A stretch of DNA of 64,000 nucleotides from Pseudomonas sp. Irchel s3b2 (GCF_900187445.1 NZ_FYEB01000003.1:1-64000); one strand, 5' to 3'. Positions 25,826-36,070 are shown, counted from the first letter of the stretch. Notes: generated from the letters alone by a model not told the origin. Numbers and translations: made by a program.

Positions 25826-26563
25826 ATGCTGATTATTCCCGCTATCGATCTCAAAGACGGTGCCTGTGTTCGTCTGCGCCAGGGCCGCATGGAAGATTCC
25901 ACGGTGTTCTCCGATGACCCGGTGAGCATGGCTGCCAAGTGGGTGGAAGGCGGTTGCCGCCGTCTGCATCTGGTCGACCTGAACGGTGCCTTCGAAGGCC
26001 AGCCGGTCAACGGCGAAGTGGTCACCGCCATCGCCAAGCGCTACCCGAACCTGCCGATTCAGATCGGCGGCGGTATCCGCTCGCTGGAAACCATTGAACA
26101 CTACGTCAAAGCAGGCGTGAGCTACGTGATCATCGGCACCAAGGCCGTGAAAGATCCGGCTTTCGTGGCTGAAGCCTGCCGCGCGTTCCCGGGCAAAGTG
26201 ATCGTCGGTCTGGATGCCAAAGACGGTTTTGTCGCCACCGACGGCTGGGCTGAAATCAGCACCGTGCAGGTCATCGACCTGGCCAAGCAATTCGAAGCCG
26301 ACGGCGTATCTGCGATCGTTTATACCGACATCGCCAAAGACGGCATGATGCAGGGCTGCAACGTCTCTTACACCGCCGCTTTGGCCGCTGCGACGAAGAT
26401 TCCGGTGATCGCTTCCGGCGGTATCCACAATCTGGGTGACATCAAGTCGCTGCTCGACGCCAAGGCGCCAGGCATCATCGGCGCCATCACCGGCCGGGCG
26501 ATTTACGAAGGCACCCTCGATGTCGCTGAAGCGCAAGCTTTCTGCGATTCGTACAAAGGCTGA
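25826..26563 (+). CDS. hisA: ProFAR isomerase
   Basis: A 245-residue (beta-alpha)8 barrel that isomerises N'-ProFAR to PRFAR by an Amadori rearrangement. Catalytic Asp8 lies in IPAIDLKDG and the second Asp in [12 protein letters not shown]. Phosphate-binding GGGIRS and ASGGI loops are present. The ATG at 25826 is chosen over one 15 bp upstream because the family begins MLIIPAIDL. Confidence 0.96.
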   Translation: MLIIPAIDLKDGACVRLRQGRMEDSTVFSDDPVSMAAKWVEGGCRRLHLVDLNGAFEGQPVNGEVVTAIAKRYPNLPIQIGGGIRSLETIEHYVKAGVSYVIIGTKAVKDPAFVAEACRAFPGKVIVGLDAKDGFVATDGWAEISTVQVIDLAKQFEADGVSAIVYTDIAKDGMMQGCNVSYTAALAAATKIPVIASGGIHNLGDIKSLLDAKAPGIIGAITGRAIYEGTLDVAEAQAFCDSYKG

Positions 26564-26572
26564 GGACTCACC

Positions 26573-27343
26573 ATGGCGCTGGCCAAACGCATCATCCCTT
26601 GCCTGGACGTGGATAACGGCCGGGTGGTCAAGGGCGTCAAGTTCGAGAACATTCGCGACGCCGGCGACCCGGTGGAAATCGCCCGTCGTTACGACGAACA
26701 AGGTGCCGATGAGATTACCTTTCTCGACATCACCGCCAGCGTCGACGGTCGCGACACCACGCTGCATACCGTCGAACGCATGGCCAGCCAGGTGTTTATC
26801 CCGCTGACCGTGGGTGGCGGCGTGCGTACCGTGCAGGACATTCGCAACTTGCTCAATGCCGGTGCGGACAAGGTCTCGATCAACACCGCTGCGGTGTTCA
26901 ATCCGGAATTCGTCGGCGAAGCGGCTCAGCATTTCGGCTCGCAATGCATTGTCGTCGCCATCGATGCGAAGAAGGTTTCCGGTCCGGGCGAAACCCCGCG
27001 CTGGGAAATCTTCACCCATGGCGGTCGCAAGCCAACCGGCCTCGACGCCGTTGAGTGGGCGAAGAAGATGGAAGGCCTCGGTGCCGGTGAAATCCTGCTG
27101 ACCAGCATGGACCAGGACGGCATGAAAAACGGCTTCGACCTGGGCGTCACTCGCGCCATCAGTGATGCGCTGGGGATTCCGGTGATCGCGTCCGGCGGTG
27201 TCGGCAACCTGCAGCATTTGGCCGACGGCATTCTCGAAGGCCACGCCAGCGCGGTGCTGGCGGCGAGTATTTTCCACTTCGGCGAATACACCGTGCAGGA
27301 AGCCAAGGCCTACATGGCTCATCGCGGCATCGTGATGCGTTAA
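26573..27343 (+). CDS. hisF: IGP synthase cyclase subunit
   Basis: A 256-residue TIM barrel pairing with HisH. Catalytic Asp11 ([13 protein letters not shown]) and Asp130-type (VVAIDAKKV) are present, plus phosphate loops GGGVRT and ASGGVGN. It closes the imidazole ring using ammonia channelled from HisH. Last his gene of the cluster, 9 bp after hisA; hisA and hisF share barrel ancestry. Confidence 0.96.
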   Translation: MALAKRIIPCLDVDNGRVVKGVKFENIRDAGDPVEIARRYDEQGADEITFLDITASVDGRDTTLHTVERMASQVFIPLTVGGGVRTVQDIRNLLNAGADKVSINTAAVFNPEFVGEAAQHFGSQCIVVAIDAKKVSGPGETPRWEIFTHGGRKPTGLDAVEWAKKMEGLGAGEILLTSMDQDGMKNGFDLGVTRAISDALGIPVIASGGVGNLQHLADGILEGHASAVLAASIFHFGEYTVQEAKAYMAHRGIVMR

Positions 27344-27416
27344 ACAGTACAGGCCAGTGGACAGTGTGGCGGGCTCAAGGCACTCTTGAGCACGCCATGG
27401 ATTCCGGTAGCCCGAC

Positions 27417-28172
27417 ATGCTTAAACGTCTTCTTCTTGTCCTCGCCAGCGCTTCTCTGTTGCTCATCAACGGAGCTCACGCCGAAGAAAATCCCGGTACC
27501 GGTCTGGTGTTGCTGACGGAAAACTTCCCGCCGTACAACATGGCGAAGAATGGCAAAAATTTCGCTCAGGACGAGAACATCAACGGCATTGCCGCGGACA
27601 TCGTCCGCGAGATGTTCAAACGCGCCGACATCACCTACAGCCTGACGCTACGTTTCCCTTGGGAGCGAATCTACAAACTCGCCCTGGAAAAGCCCGGTTA
27701 TGGCGTGTTCGTGATGGCACGGTTGCCGGATCGCGAGAAACTCTTCAAGTGGGTCGGCCCTATCGGTCCTGACGACTGGATCATGCTGGCCAAGGCTGAC
27801 AGCAAGATCACCTTGGAAAACCTGGAGCAGGCGCGCAAGTACAAGATTGGTGCCTACAAGGGTGATGCGATTGCCGAGACACTGGCCAAGCAAGGTTTGA
27901 AACCGATTGTTGTGTTGCGGGATCAGGACAACGCAAAGAAGTTGGTTAACGGTCAGATTGATCTATGGGCCACGGGCGATCCGGCGGGCCGTTATCTGGC
28001 TCGCCAGGATGGAGTGACCGGACTCAAGACGGTACTGCGCTTCAACAGCGCCGAGTTGTACCTGGCGCTGAACAAGGACGTACCGGATGACGTAGTAGCC
28101 AAACTTCAGGCAGCGCTGGATCAGCTGCGCAGGGAAGGTGTGGTCGACGACATCATGGCGCGGTATCTCTAA
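27417..28172 (+). CDS. Family-3 periplasmic solute-binding protein
   Basis: A 251-residue exported protein with a signal peptide (1-22, ending GAHA). The fold matches amino-acid binding proteins: LLTENFPPYNMAK at the start, GIAADIVREMFKRADI, and IGAYKGDAIAETLAKQG in the second lobe. No permease or ATPase gene is adjacent, so it may be an orphan receptor or borrow a transporter. It follows hisF by 73 bp, as an equivalent gene does in P. aeruginosa (PA5138-like). Ligand unknown. Confidence 0.8.
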   Translation: MLKRLLLVLASASLLLINGAHAEENPGTGLVLLTENFPPYNMAKNGKNFAQDENINGIAADIVREMFKRADITYSLTLRFPWERIYKLALEKPGYGVFVMARLPDREKLFKWVGPIGPDDWIMLAKADSKITLENLEQARKYKIGAYKGDAIAETLAKQGLKPIVVLRDQDNAKKLVNGQIDLWATGDPAGRYLARQDGVTGLKTVLRFNSAELYLALNKDVPDDVVAKLQAALDQLRREGVVDDIMARYL

Positions 28173-28178
28173 AGAGAC

Positions 28179-29405
28179 TCAACGAGTCTCGACGGTTGTA
28201 GTGCTATCAATCAGGTAAACCGCCCATGTGAACGCAGTTCGCAGCAACGACTTGGTGATACTTTGCTCCGCGCTTGAAACTCCAATGATGCACAGTACGT
28301 GAATGCCCGTTTGAGGGCCGATGGCCTGGTTGATTGATGGTGCGGTGGACTCAAGGGCGGCACTGTAATCCGCCGGCCGATGGCAATTTCTTGCATCGCG
28401 CGTGGTTTTATATCGATAAAACGGCGAGCTGATGGAAAACCTGTAGTTCCAGGTTGGCAAAATACGTTCCTGGAAAGTACCCCGCTCGATGTATACGTGG
28501 CTTCTTATGCGCCAGGGCGCCTCGACAGCAATGTTCACGGGCTGTAATAAGCAGTTCTGCGAGTTGCCGTCGAATACGCCATTGATAAAACAGTGGTGCA
28601 GAAAGTTGGCAGAGTAACTGTAGTTATAAGTACTCGCCTCACACGAACCACTGTAACTGCACTCCGACCGGCCTGTTTCACCGGCAGGCAGTGCGTACTT
28701 GCTCACGATGCTGGTGATATCGCCGTTGCCCCGATCCAGCATTGGACTTCCGGAGCTGCCGACGCGGATTGCATCGCATCGATTTCTGGTTGCCAGGGAA
28801 AACACCCCTGGATGCCCGATAAAGCTACCGGCCGATTGTTCCGAGCAAACACTCATGCGCAGGCCTTGCTCGGTGAACCCCGAGGGGGCTCCAATGTTGA
28901 GCACATCACGACGCTCATCGTTTTGGTGTGCAGCAAGCGGGAGTGGTTTGATGCCTGCCTTGATGAGGCTTGCCAGTGATCTTTCAATCCTGATGACGGC
29001 CAGATCAGTGCCAACGGTGCTGCTCCAGACTGCAGTGCGTACCGGGTAAGTAATTTGCCGCTCTGGCTCGTCATGGAAATAGTTGAAGGTGATGTTCGCA
29101 TCGATGGCTATATCAGTGCGTGAAGTCCCGTATTCATAGAGTACGCAATGACCGCTGGTAATCAGATACGCCGGTCCCACCGCTTTGCCCTGGCTGTTTC
29201 GTGTGTCGAGCAGGGAGGCGGTGCATGAGGCGCCGGAACTGAAGGTCAGGCGTCCGATACCGCTCCAGAGCGAGTAGCGCTTGTCTTGGTTTTGCAGGGC
29301 TTTGGAGGTCGATCCGTTGATGGCCCCTTCTCCCAGGTCCCGCGCATGGAGGCATGTGCTGGCGATCAGAAGACAGCAAAGGGTTAGATGTTTTATGTAT
29401 TTCAT
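28179..29405 (-). CDS. Secreted trypsin-like serine peptidase
   Basis: A 408-residue exported protein (signal peptide 1-21, ending LHARD). It has a chymotrypsin-type triad: His86 in LITSGHCV, Asp134 in GTDLAVIRI and Ser218 in GSSGSP. Cysteines (61, 87, 187, 210 and more) could form disulfides. The C-terminal 130 residues are unlike the peptidase core and rich in aromatic residues. AAGGAATGGCC precedes the ATG at 29405. It is convergent, only 6 bp from the binding-protein gene. The substrate and secretion route beyond Sec are unknown. Confidence 0.78.
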   Translation of the reverse strand: MKYIKHLTLCCLLIASTCLHARDLGEGAINGSTSKALQNQDKRYSLWSGIGRLTFSSGASCTASLLDTRNSQGKAVGPAYLITSGHCVLYEYGTSRTDIAIDANITFNYFHDEPERQITYPVRTAVWSSTVGTDLAVIRIERSLASLIKAGIKPLPLAAHQNDERRDVLNIGAPSGFTEQGLRMSVCSEQSAGSFIGHPGVFSLATRNRCDAIRVGSSGSPMLDRGNGDITSIVSKYALPAGETGRSECSYSGSCEASTYNYSYSANFLHHCFINGVFDGNSQNCLLQPVNIAVEAPWRIRSHVYIERGTFQERILPTWNYRFSISSPFYRYKTTRDARNCHRPADYSAALESTAPSINQAIGPQTGIHVLCIIGVSSAEQSITKSLLRTAFTWAVYLIDSTTTVETR

Positions 29406-29498
29406 GGCCATTCCTTGGTGATGAAATTCAGAGTGAACCCTATCCTGGCACGATCCTGATGGCCTTGAGGTATAGATAGTTATTGTCAGCGGTTTCTA

Positions 29499-30287
29499 TC
29501 AGCGGTTGCGGTAGTTGCCATCCTTGCCATGCGCCGCCGTCGCGCGATTGCCGCGCACGCTGATCATCTGCTTGATATCGATCCAGTTAATGCCCTGCGC
29601 CTTGAGCTTGGGCAGCTCACGCTCCAGCACTGCCAGTGTCTGCGGATACGGATGCCCGATCATCACCGCCGAACCCTGCTTGCGTGCCAGGCTGATCGCC
29701 GTCTGTAGCTGAGTGAAAATCGCCGCTTCGGTGGGCTCATCATCCAGAAACACATCCCGCGAAATACTCGCCAAACCAATCTTCTGCGCCTCGGCGGCGG
29801 CCACGGTTTGTGCACTGGTGCGGCTGTCGACGAAGAACTTGTGCCGACGCTGCAAGTCCGCCATCAGCCAGGCCATGGCCGGTTGCTGAACGGTCATGCG
29901 GCTGCCCATGTGGTTGTTGATGCCAGCGGTATACGGCACAGCCTTGAACGCCGCGTTCAAGCGCTTCTCGAGTTCTTCGATGGGTAACTCGGGATGCCAG
30001 GCAAACGGCCCGGTGGCCGGGGCCATGGGCATGTGCAGAATGACGATCTTGCCGGCGCGATGGGCTTCGCGGGCGAACTCGGTGGCGTGGGGTGTGTCGG
30101 GCATGATTGCCGCGGTGACCGGGCCGGGCAGTGCCAGTACGCGGCGATCCTGGAGCAGGTTCTGCCCCAGGTCATCGATGATCAGGCTCAGATAAGCCTT
30201 CGCCGGTGTGGCCGTCGTCGTGGCAGGCGCCGCGTGAGCGACACCCACCAGACAGCACAGCAGACCGAGGAGCAACCGCAGGCGCAT
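29499..30287 (-). CDS. Divergent polysaccharide deacetylase (YibQ-type)
   Basis: A 262-residue periplasmic protein with a signal peptide (ending AHA) and the NodB-like fold of the divergent polysaccharide deacetylase family: LSLIIDDLGQNL, VTAAIMPDTPHA, KIVILHMPMAP, GINNHMGSRMT. Metal-ligand Asp/His positions are partly present. The gene is one base after ctpA and belongs to the envC-ctpA-yibQ set, as in P. aeruginosa PA5133-PA5135. A role in peptidoglycan or envelope turnover is suggested by that set. Confidence 0.85.
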   Translation of the reverse strand: MRLRLLLGLLCCLVGVAHAAPATTTATPAKAYLSLIIDDLGQNLLQDRRVLALPGPVTAAIMPDTPHATEFAREAHRAGKIVILHMPMAPATGPFAWHPELPIEELEKRLNAAFKAVPYTAGINNHMGSRMTVQQPAMAWLMADLQRRHKFFVDSRTSAQTVAAAEAQKIGLASISRDVFLDDEPTEAAIFTQLQTAISLARKQGSAVMIGHPYPQTLAVLERELPKLKAQGINWIDIKQMISVRGNRATAAHGKDGNYRNR

Positions 30288-30288
30288 C

Positions 30289-31614
30289 TCAGCGGCCGGA
30301 AGTGATGCTCAGCCCTTTGAGCAGGCTCAGGGCCTGGGCCAACTGGTAATCGTCATCCTGCGGCATGGCCTTGGCCTTGGCCTTGCCGCCGGAACCGGTC
30401 GGTTTGTCGGCGCCGCCGTTGCCATTGCCCAGGTGACCTTGCAGATCGGCTTCCTTGAAGTATTCGCCGTCCTGCTCGTTGGTGATCTTGGCCCTGCGCA
30501 CTTCGATGTCCGGGACAATGCCTTGGGCCTGAATCGAGCGGCCATTCGGCGTGTAGTACAGCGCCGTGGTGATTTTCAGTGCGCGTTCGTTGTTCAGCGG
30601 CAACACGGTCTGGACCGAGCCTTTGCCGAAACTGGTGGTGCCCATGACCACCGCGCGTTTCTGATCCTGCAGGGCGCCGGCGACAATTTCCGAGGCCGAG
30701 GCGCTGCCGCCGTTGATCAGCACGACCATTGGCACAGCTTCGCTTTCGTCCTTACCGGTGGCGGAGAAGCGCAGTTCGGAGTTGGCGATGCGGCCCTTGG
30801 TGTAGACGATCAGGCCTTTGGTGATGAAGTGGTCGACCACTTCCACCGCCGATTGCAGCACGCCACCCGGGTTGTTGCGCAGGTCGAGGACGATACCGCT
30901 GAGCTTCTTGCCGTTGTCTTTGCGCAGCTTGGCCAGGGCTTTGGAGACCTCTTCGCCGGTCTTGACCTGGAACTGGGTAATGCGGATGTAACCGTAGCCG
31001 GACTCCAGCAGCTGGCTCTTCACGCTTTTCACTTGAATGATGGCGCGGACCAGGGTCACGTCGAATGGCGCGCCACCGTCGCGTACCAGGGTCAGGGTGA
31101 TCTTCTGGCCGATCTTGCCGCGCATCTTGTCGATGGCTTCGGTCATGCTCTGGCCGCGAGTCGGCTGGCCGTTGATCTTGACGATGAAGTCGCCGGCCTG
31201 AATGCCAGCCTTGGAGGCCGGGGTGTCATCGATGGGTGAAACCACTTTGATGAAACCGTCTTCGGCGCCGACTTCGATGCCCAGGCCTCCGAATTCGCCG
31301 CTGGTGCTTTCCTGCAATTCAGCGAAGTCTTCCGGGCCAAGGTACGCGGAGTGCGGGTCGAGGTTGCTGAGCATGCCTTTGATGGCGTTTTCCAGCAGGG
31401 TCTTGTCGTCCACCGGTTCGACATAGGCTGCCTTGATCCGGTCCATGACTTCGGCAAAGGTGCGCAACTCGTCCAGCGGCAATGGCGCCTTGGTGGTCGC
31501 AGCAGTGCCTGCAGGTGCGACCGCCGGGGCAGGCTCAGCGGCGAACGCCAACGGTGCGCCGATCACCAGGGCAATCGTCAGGGCCAGCGAGGTAAGGCGG
31601 GACAAATACAGCAT
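30289..31614 (-). CDS. ctpA: Carboxy-terminal processing protease (S41)
   Basis: A 441-residue periplasmic protease. Signal peptide (1-25), PDZ domain (about 95-180, GGLGIEVGAEDG and GDFIVKINGQP) and S41 domain follow. The catalytic Ser lies in NGGSASASEIVAGAL and Lys in TTSFGKGSVQ. A Gly/Lys-rich C-terminal tail follows. In P. aeruginosa the equivalent enzyme degrades peptidoglycan hydrolases with a lipoprotein adaptor. The ATG at 31614 has AGGAG upstream; the longer frame to 31764 overlaps envC. Confidence 0.92.
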   Translation of the reverse strand: MLYLSRLTSLALTIALVIGAPLAFAAEPAPAVAPAGTAATTKAPLPLDELRTFAEVMDRIKAAYVEPVDDKTLLENAIKGMLSNLDPHSAYLGPEDFAELQESTSGEFGGLGIEVGAEDGFIKVVSPIDDTPASKAGIQAGDFIVKINGQPTRGQSMTEAIDKMRGKIGQKITLTLVRDGGAPFDVTLVRAIIQVKSVKSQLLESGYGYIRITQFQVKTGEEVSKALAKLRKDNGKKLSGIVLDLRNNPGGVLQSAVEVVDHFITKGLIVYTKGRIANSELRFSATGKDESEAVPMVVLINGGSASASEIVAGALQDQKRAVVMGTTSFGKGSVQTVLPLNNERALKITTALYYTPNGRSIQAQGIVPDIEVRRAKITNEQDGEYFKEADLQGHLGNGNGGADKPTGSGGKAKAKAMPQDDDYQLAQALSLLKGLSITSGR

Positions 31615-31645
31615 GTCGAACGAACTCCTGAAGTAGATGGCGTGC

Positions 31646-32938
31646 TTATCCTTGCGCACGACACCATTGCGCCGGATCACTCGGGTGACCCTGCTGACGA
31701 ATAGCGAAATACAGCGCTGGTGTGTCCTGCCCGCCACTGCTACCGACAGTGGAGATGGACTCACCGGCTTTTACCACGTCACCGGCAGACTTGAGCAGCG
31801 TCTGGTTGTGACCGTAAAGACTCAAAAAGCCATTGCCGTGGTCGAGAATCACCAACAACCCGGCGCCACGCAGCCAATCGGCAAACACCACGCGGCCGCC
31901 GTGTACGGCATGCACCTGGCTGCCGGCGGAGGCGCTGATCATTACGCCGTCCCATTTGGTGCGGACATCGTCACCACGGCTTTCACCGAAGCGCGCCAGC
32001 AATCGACCATCAACCGGCCAGGGAAGTTTGCCACGGGTGGAAGCAAAGGCGCCGCCAAAGGTTTCGCCTGAACTTGAAACCAGTGCGCCGGGTGTCGATT
32101 TAACGGTTTTGCGTGGGGCATCGGTGGCATCTGCTTCAGCCTGGGCCTCACGTAAACGCTTTTTTTCAGCTTCCTGCTGGGCGATCAGCGCTTTTTGCCG
32201 CGCTTCTTCTGCCTCTCGGGCCTGACGGGCCAAGGTTTCTTCAATGGTTTTAAGAACTTTAGACAGGTCCGCCTGATCCTGCTCGCGCGCCGCCAGTTTC
32301 TGATCGCGAGCCTTCACGTCATCGTTAAGCTTGGCCAGGGCTTGCTGGCGTTCTTTGCGGACCTTGTCGAGTTCGTCGCGCTGGCTGTCGAGGCTGCTTT
32401 TTTGCACCAGCAATTGTGCCTGCTGCATGGCGATGTCTTTTTCGACATTGGCCAGTTGGCGCAGGGTTTCGTTGAAATTCTTCAGCTGCTCCAGGCGAGC
32501 CTGGCTGAGATAGTCGTAATAGGTGAGGGTGCGGGCGAATTTTTCCGGGTTCTGCTGGTTGAGCAGCAGCTTCAGGTATTCCTGACGGCCGTTCTGATAG
32601 GCCGCGCGGGCCTGAATGGCGATCAGTCGTTGCTGTTCAATGCGCGCGCTCTGGAGTTTTTTTTTCTCCGCATCGAGTCGCTGTAGCTCGGATTCGCTTT
32701 TCTTCAGCTCTTTTTGCAGGGCTTCGACCTGCTTCTCGAGCTTGCCCATCTCGGTTTCAGTGCCCTTGAGGTCTTTCTGCACTCCGGATTTTTCTTCCTG
32801 GAGTTTACCCAGCAGCTTTTTCAGCTCGGCAATGTCCTGACGCGTGGCGTCCAACTGTTGTTGGGTTTGCGTGCGTTCGTCGGCGAAGGCCGGTTGGAGC
32901 AGGCAAGTCAGGGCAAGGGCTATCAGGACGCGAAGCAT
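31646..32938 (-). CDS. Murein hydrolase activator EnvC-like
   Basis: A 430-residue exported protein: signal peptide (1-19), a long coiled coil (about 22-275, rich in QLDATRQDIAELKKLLGKL-type heptads) and a C-terminal LytM domain. The zinc motifs are degenerate (WDGVMIS replaces HxxxD; LYFAIR replaces HxH), as in EnvC, which activates amidases rather than cutting itself. It is directly upstream of ctpA, placing activator and protease in one operon for cell-separation control. Confidence 0.9.
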   Translation of the reverse strand: MLRVLIALALTCLLQPAFADERTQTQQQLDATRQDIAELKKLLGKLQEEKSGVQKDLKGTETEMGKLEKQVEALQKELKKSESELQRLDAEKKKLQSARIEQQRLIAIQARAAYQNGRQEYLKLLLNQQNPEKFARTLTYYDYLSQARLEQLKNFNETLRQLANVEKDIAMQQAQLLVQKSSLDSQRDELDKVRKERQQALAKLNDDVKARDQKLAAREQDQADLSKVLKTIEETLARQAREAEEARQKALIAQQEAEKKRLREAQAEADATDAPRKTVKSTPGALVSSSGETFGGAFASTRGKLPWPVDGRLLARFGESRGDDVRTKWDGVMISASAGSQVHAVHGGRVVFADWLRGAGLLVILDHGNGFLSLYGHNQTLLKSAGDVVKAGESISTVGSSGGQDTPALYFAIRQQGHPSDPAQWCRAQG

Positions 32939-33050
32939 AGAGGCGGGCGACACCAGGGAAAGGGACGGCCTAGTATGCCCGCCATGCGCAGCAAAAAAAA
33001 TGCCCATTTGGGGTTGTGTGATAACTGGACAGAAAAACACCGAAAACCAA

Positions 33051-33142
33051 TGTGGGAGTGAGCCCGCTCGCGATGGCATCAGTACATTCAACAAAGATGT
33101 TGGCTGTCAGATTGCTATCGCGAGCAGGCTCGCTCCCACAGG
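33051..33142. repeat. REP doublet (REPIN)
   Basis: Arms TGTGGGAGTGAGCCCGCTCG and CGAGCAGGCTCGCTCCCACA face each other across about 50 bp. It belongs to the GTAGGAGC...TCGCGA family seen at 40408, 47665 and 51014. Lies between divergent envC and the 3' end of gpmI. Confidence 0.8.
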
Positions 33143-33168
33143 GTTTTTGGCTGCGTTTGACTGCCGGA

Positions 33169-34698
33169 TTACACCAGAATCGAAGTCCCGGTCATTTCCA
33201 CAGGTTTTTCAAGCCCCAGCAACATCAACATGGTCGGCGCCACATCCGCCAGCACGCCGCCGTCGCGAACCTTGAGGTCACGCTTGCCGACATAGATGAA
33301 AGGCACTGGCTCGGTGGTATGCGCAGTGTGCGCCTGACCGGTGGTCTCGTCGGACATTTGCTCGACATTGCCGTGGTCGGCAGTAATCAGGGCTTCGCCG
33401 CCGACTTTTTCCAGGGCATCGACGATACGGCCGACGCACAGGTCCAGGCACTCGACCGCTTTGACTGCCGCCTCGAACACACCGCTGTGACCGACCATGT
33501 CGCCGTTGGCGTAGTTGACCACGATTACGTCGTAGCGCTGGTTTTCAATGGCGTCGACGATGCGGTCGGTGACTTCCGGGGCGCTCATCTCGGGCTGCAA
33601 ATCATAGGTGGCGACTTTCGGCGACGGGATCAGGATGCGTTCTTCGCCCGGGAACGGTTCTTCGCGACCGCCGGAGAAGAAGAAGGTCACGTGGGCGTAC
33701 TTCTCGGTTTCGGCGATGCGCAACTGCGTCTTGCCGTTTTTCGCCAGGTAATCGCCCAGCACGTTGTCCAGGCTGCTCGCGGCGAAGGCCGACGGCGCAG
33801 GAATGCTGGCGGCGTATTGGGTCAGCATGACGAAACCGGCCAGTTTTGGCTGGCGAGCGCGTTCGAATTCCTTGAAGTTGTCTTCGACGAACACGCGGGT
33901 CAGTTCGCGGGCGCGGTCGGCGCGGAAGTTCATGAAGACTACGGCGTCGCCGTCTTCGACTTTCACGGGTTCGCCGATGGACGTGGCTTTGACGAATTCG
34001 TCGCTCTCGCCACGCTCGTAAGCGGCTTGCAGGCCTTCCTGAGCGGTGGCGGCATTGAATTCGCTGATGCCATCGACAATCAGGTTGTACGCCTGAGACA
34101 CGCGGTCCCAACGGTTGTCGCGGTCCATGGCGTAGTAACGGCCAATGATGCTGGCGATCCGGCCTTTGCCGAGGGCCTGGAAGGTTGCGTCCAGCAGTTC
34201 GATCGACGACTGGGCACTTTTCGGCGGCGTGTCGCGGCCGTCGAGGAAGGCGTGCAGATAGATTTTTTCGGCGCCGCGCTTGTAGGCCAGTTCAGCCATG
34301 GCGATCAGATGATCCTGATGGCTGTGAACACCGCCATCGGACAGCAGGCCCATGAAGTGCACGGCTTTGCCGGCAGCAACGGCTTTATCCACCGCGGCGC
34401 AGATGGTCGGGTTCTCGAAGAACTCGCCATCGCGAATCGCTTTGGTCACGCGGGTGAAGTCCTGATACACCACCCGGCCAGCGCCAAGGTTCATGTGGCC
34501 GACTTCGGAGTTACCCATCTGGCCGTCCGGCAAGCCGACGTCCATGCCGCTGCCCGAGATCAGGCCGTTCGGCACGGTGGCCCACAAGCGGTCCAGTACA
34601 GGCTTTTTGGCCGCAAAGATGGCGTTGGATTCAGGGCTCTCACTGTGACCGAAGCCGTCGAGAATGATCAGGACCAAAGGTTTAGGCGTGGTAGTCAT
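33169..34698 (-). CDS. gpmI: 2,3-bisphosphoglycerate-independent phosphoglycerate mutase
   Basis: A 509-residue manganese-dependent enzyme interconverting 3- and 2-phosphoglycerate. The phosphorylated Ser lies in [14 protein letters not shown]; metal motifs [20 protein letters not shown] and ADHGNVEQM are present. The frame opens at 34776 but family homology begins MTTTPKPLV at 34698. Divergent from the rhodanese gene. Confidence 0.95.
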   Translation of the reverse strand: MTTTPKPLVLIILDGFGHSESPESNAIFAAKKPVLDRLWATVPNGLISGSGMDVGLPDGQMGNSEVGHMNLGAGRVVYQDFTRVTKAIRDGEFFENPTICAAVDKAVAAGKAVHFMGLLSDGGVHSHQDHLIAMAELAYKRGAEKIYLHAFLDGRDTPPKSAQSSIELLDATFQALGKGRIASIIGRYYAMDRDNRWDRVSQAYNLIVDGISEFNAATAQEGLQAAYERGESDEFVKATSIGEPVKVEDGDAVVFMNFRADRARELTRVFVEDNFKEFERARQPKLAGFVMLTQYAASIPAPSAFAASSLDNVLGDYLAKNGKTQLRIAETEKYAHVTFFFSGGREEPFPGEERILIPSPKVATYDLQPEMSAPEVTDRIVDAIENQRYDVIVVNYANGDMVGHSGVFEAAVKAVECLDLCVGRIVDALEKVGGEALITADHGNVEQMSDETTGQAHTAHTTEPVPFIYVGKRDLKVRDGGVLADVAPTMLMLLGLEKPVEMTGTSILV

Positions 34699-34850
34699 GG
34701 ATTCCGCTCGTGGCTGAGTTAAAGAAGGCGATGGAAAAGGGAGTGGCAGTTTAAAGCGAAGTTCCGACCGCGTCACCGCCGGACGGGGTTTGGCCCACCA
34801 TAGCGGCTGTGTATACTGGCCGACATTTTAACGCCCTGGAACCTCCTTCG

Positions 34851-35264
34851 ATGGTTGCTCACCTGATTGAATTTGCCACTAACCACTATTTGCTCGTCGG
34901 TATCTTCGTCGTACTGCTGGCGTTGCTGATCGCTTATCAGATGCAGGGCGGCGGCCGCAGCCTGAGCACCGGTGAACTGACCGGGCTGGTCAACAAGGAC
35001 GCAGGCGTGGTGATCGACATTCGTCCGACCAAGGATTTCGCCGCCGGTCACATCGTTGGTGCGCTGAACATTCCTCAGGACAAACTGACTGCTCGCGTCG
35101 GTGAACTGGAAAAGCACAAGGCCAAGACCATTATCCTGGTCGACGCCATGGGCCAGACTGCCGGCACCCACGCCCGCGAACTGATGAAGTCCGGCTTCAC
35201 CGCCGCCAAGCTGTCCGGCGGTATTTCCAGCTGGAAAGCCGACAATCTGCCGTTGGTGAAGTGA
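34851..35264 (+). CDS. Membrane-anchored rhodanese-like protein (YibN type)
   Basis: A 137-residue protein with one N-terminal membrane helix (LLVGIFVVLLALLIAY) and a rhodanese domain: VVIDIRPTKDFAAGHIVGALNIP. The active-site loop reads VDAMGQTAGTHA and has no Cys, so sulfur transfer is unlikely. Gene order with grx and secB is conserved in gammaproteobacteria, and E. coli YibN, its likely counterpart, is an inner-membrane protein near SecB and translocon functions. One base separates its stop from grx. Confidence 0.85.
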   Translation: MVAHLIEFATNHYLLVGIFVVLLALLIAYQMQGGGRSLSTGELTGLVNKDAGVVIDIRPTKDFAAGHIVGALNIPQDKLTARVGELEKHKAKTIILVDAMGQTAGTHARELMKSGFTAAKLSGGISSWKADNLPLVK

Positions 35265-35265
35265 T

Positions 35266-35526
35266 ATGAACAATGTCGTCGTCTATTCCAGCGATTACTG
35301 CCCTTATTGCTCGCGAGCCAAGTACCTGCTCGAGAACAAAGGCGTAGCCTTCGAAGAGATCAAGGTCGATGGCAAGCCGCAGGTGCGTGCCGCGATGGCT
35401 CAGAAGGCCGGGCGTACGTCCGTGCCGCAGATCTGGATCGGCAGCACCCACGTTGGCGGCTGTGATGATTTGTTTGCCCTGGATCGCGCCGGCAAGCTCG
35501 ACGCCATGCTGGGCCTGACTGCCTGA
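35266..35526 (+). CDS. grxC: Glutaredoxin 3
   Basis: An 86-residue dithiol glutaredoxin with the CPYC active site (DYCPYCSRAK), TSVPQIWIGSTHVGG cis-Pro loop and the GG/CDD glutathione site. It reduces disulfides and glutathionylated proteins in the cytoplasm. Tightly spaced after the rhodanese gene and 48 bp before secB. Confidence 0.94.
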   Translation: MNNVVVYSSDYCPYCSRAKYLLENKGVAFEEIKVDGKPQVRAAMAQKAGRTSVPQIWIGSTHVGGCDDLFALDRAGKLDAMLGLTA

Positions 35527-35574
35527 CTTGAAAATAGCCAACCCTACAAGACCCGAGATCAGAAAGGATCTGAG

Positions 35575-36060
35575 ATGACTGACCAACAGAACACTGCAGC
35601 TAGCGAAGAAGAAACCGCACCGCAATTCTCCTTGCAGCGCATCTACGTACGTGACTTGTCCTTCGAAGCCCCGAAAAGCCCGGCGATCTTTCGTCAGCAG
35701 TGGGAGCCGAGCGTCGGTTTGGATCTGAACACCCGTCAGAAGGCTCTGGAAGGCGACTTCCACGAAGTCGTGCTGACCCTGTCGGTCACCGTGAAAAACG
35801 GTGAAGAAGTGGCGTTCATTGCTGAAGTGCAACAGGCCGGGATCTTCCTGATCAAGAACCTGGACGATGCTTCGATGAGCCACACGCTCGGCGCGTTCTG
35901 CCCGAACATCCTGTTCCCTTATGCTCGCGAAACCCTGGACAGCCTGGTGACCCGCGGTTCGTTCCCGGCCCTGATGCTGGCCCCGGTGAACTTCGACGCG
36001 CTGTACGCACAAGAGCTGCAACGCATGCAGGCTGCGGGCGAGACTCCAACCGTTCAGTAA
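35575..36060 (+). CDS. secB: Protein-export chaperone SecB
   Basis: A 161-residue tetrameric cytosolic chaperone that holds preproteins unfolded and delivers them to SecA. The core [23 protein letters not shown] (seen as [11 protein letters not shown] and FRQQWEP) and [15 protein letters not shown] with the acidic N terminus are diagnostic. AAAGGATCTGAG precedes the ATG. Ends the rhodanese-grx-secB unit before a strong terminator. Confidence 0.96.
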   Translation: MTDQQNTAASEEETAPQFSLQRIYVRDLSFEAPKSPAIFRQQWEPSVGLDLNTRQKALEGDFHEVVLTLSVTVKNGEEVAFIAEVQQAGIFLIKNLDDASMSHTLGAFCPNILFPYARETLDSLVTRGSFPALMLAPVNFDALYAQELQRMQAAGETPTVQ

Positions 36061-36070
36061 AAAGAAGCTT

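Noticed and set aside
24857..27469. 870-codon open frame antisense to the histidine genes
   Set aside because: It mirrors hisH, DUF2164, hisA and hisF codon by codon; it arises from GC-rich codon bias and has no recognisable domain.
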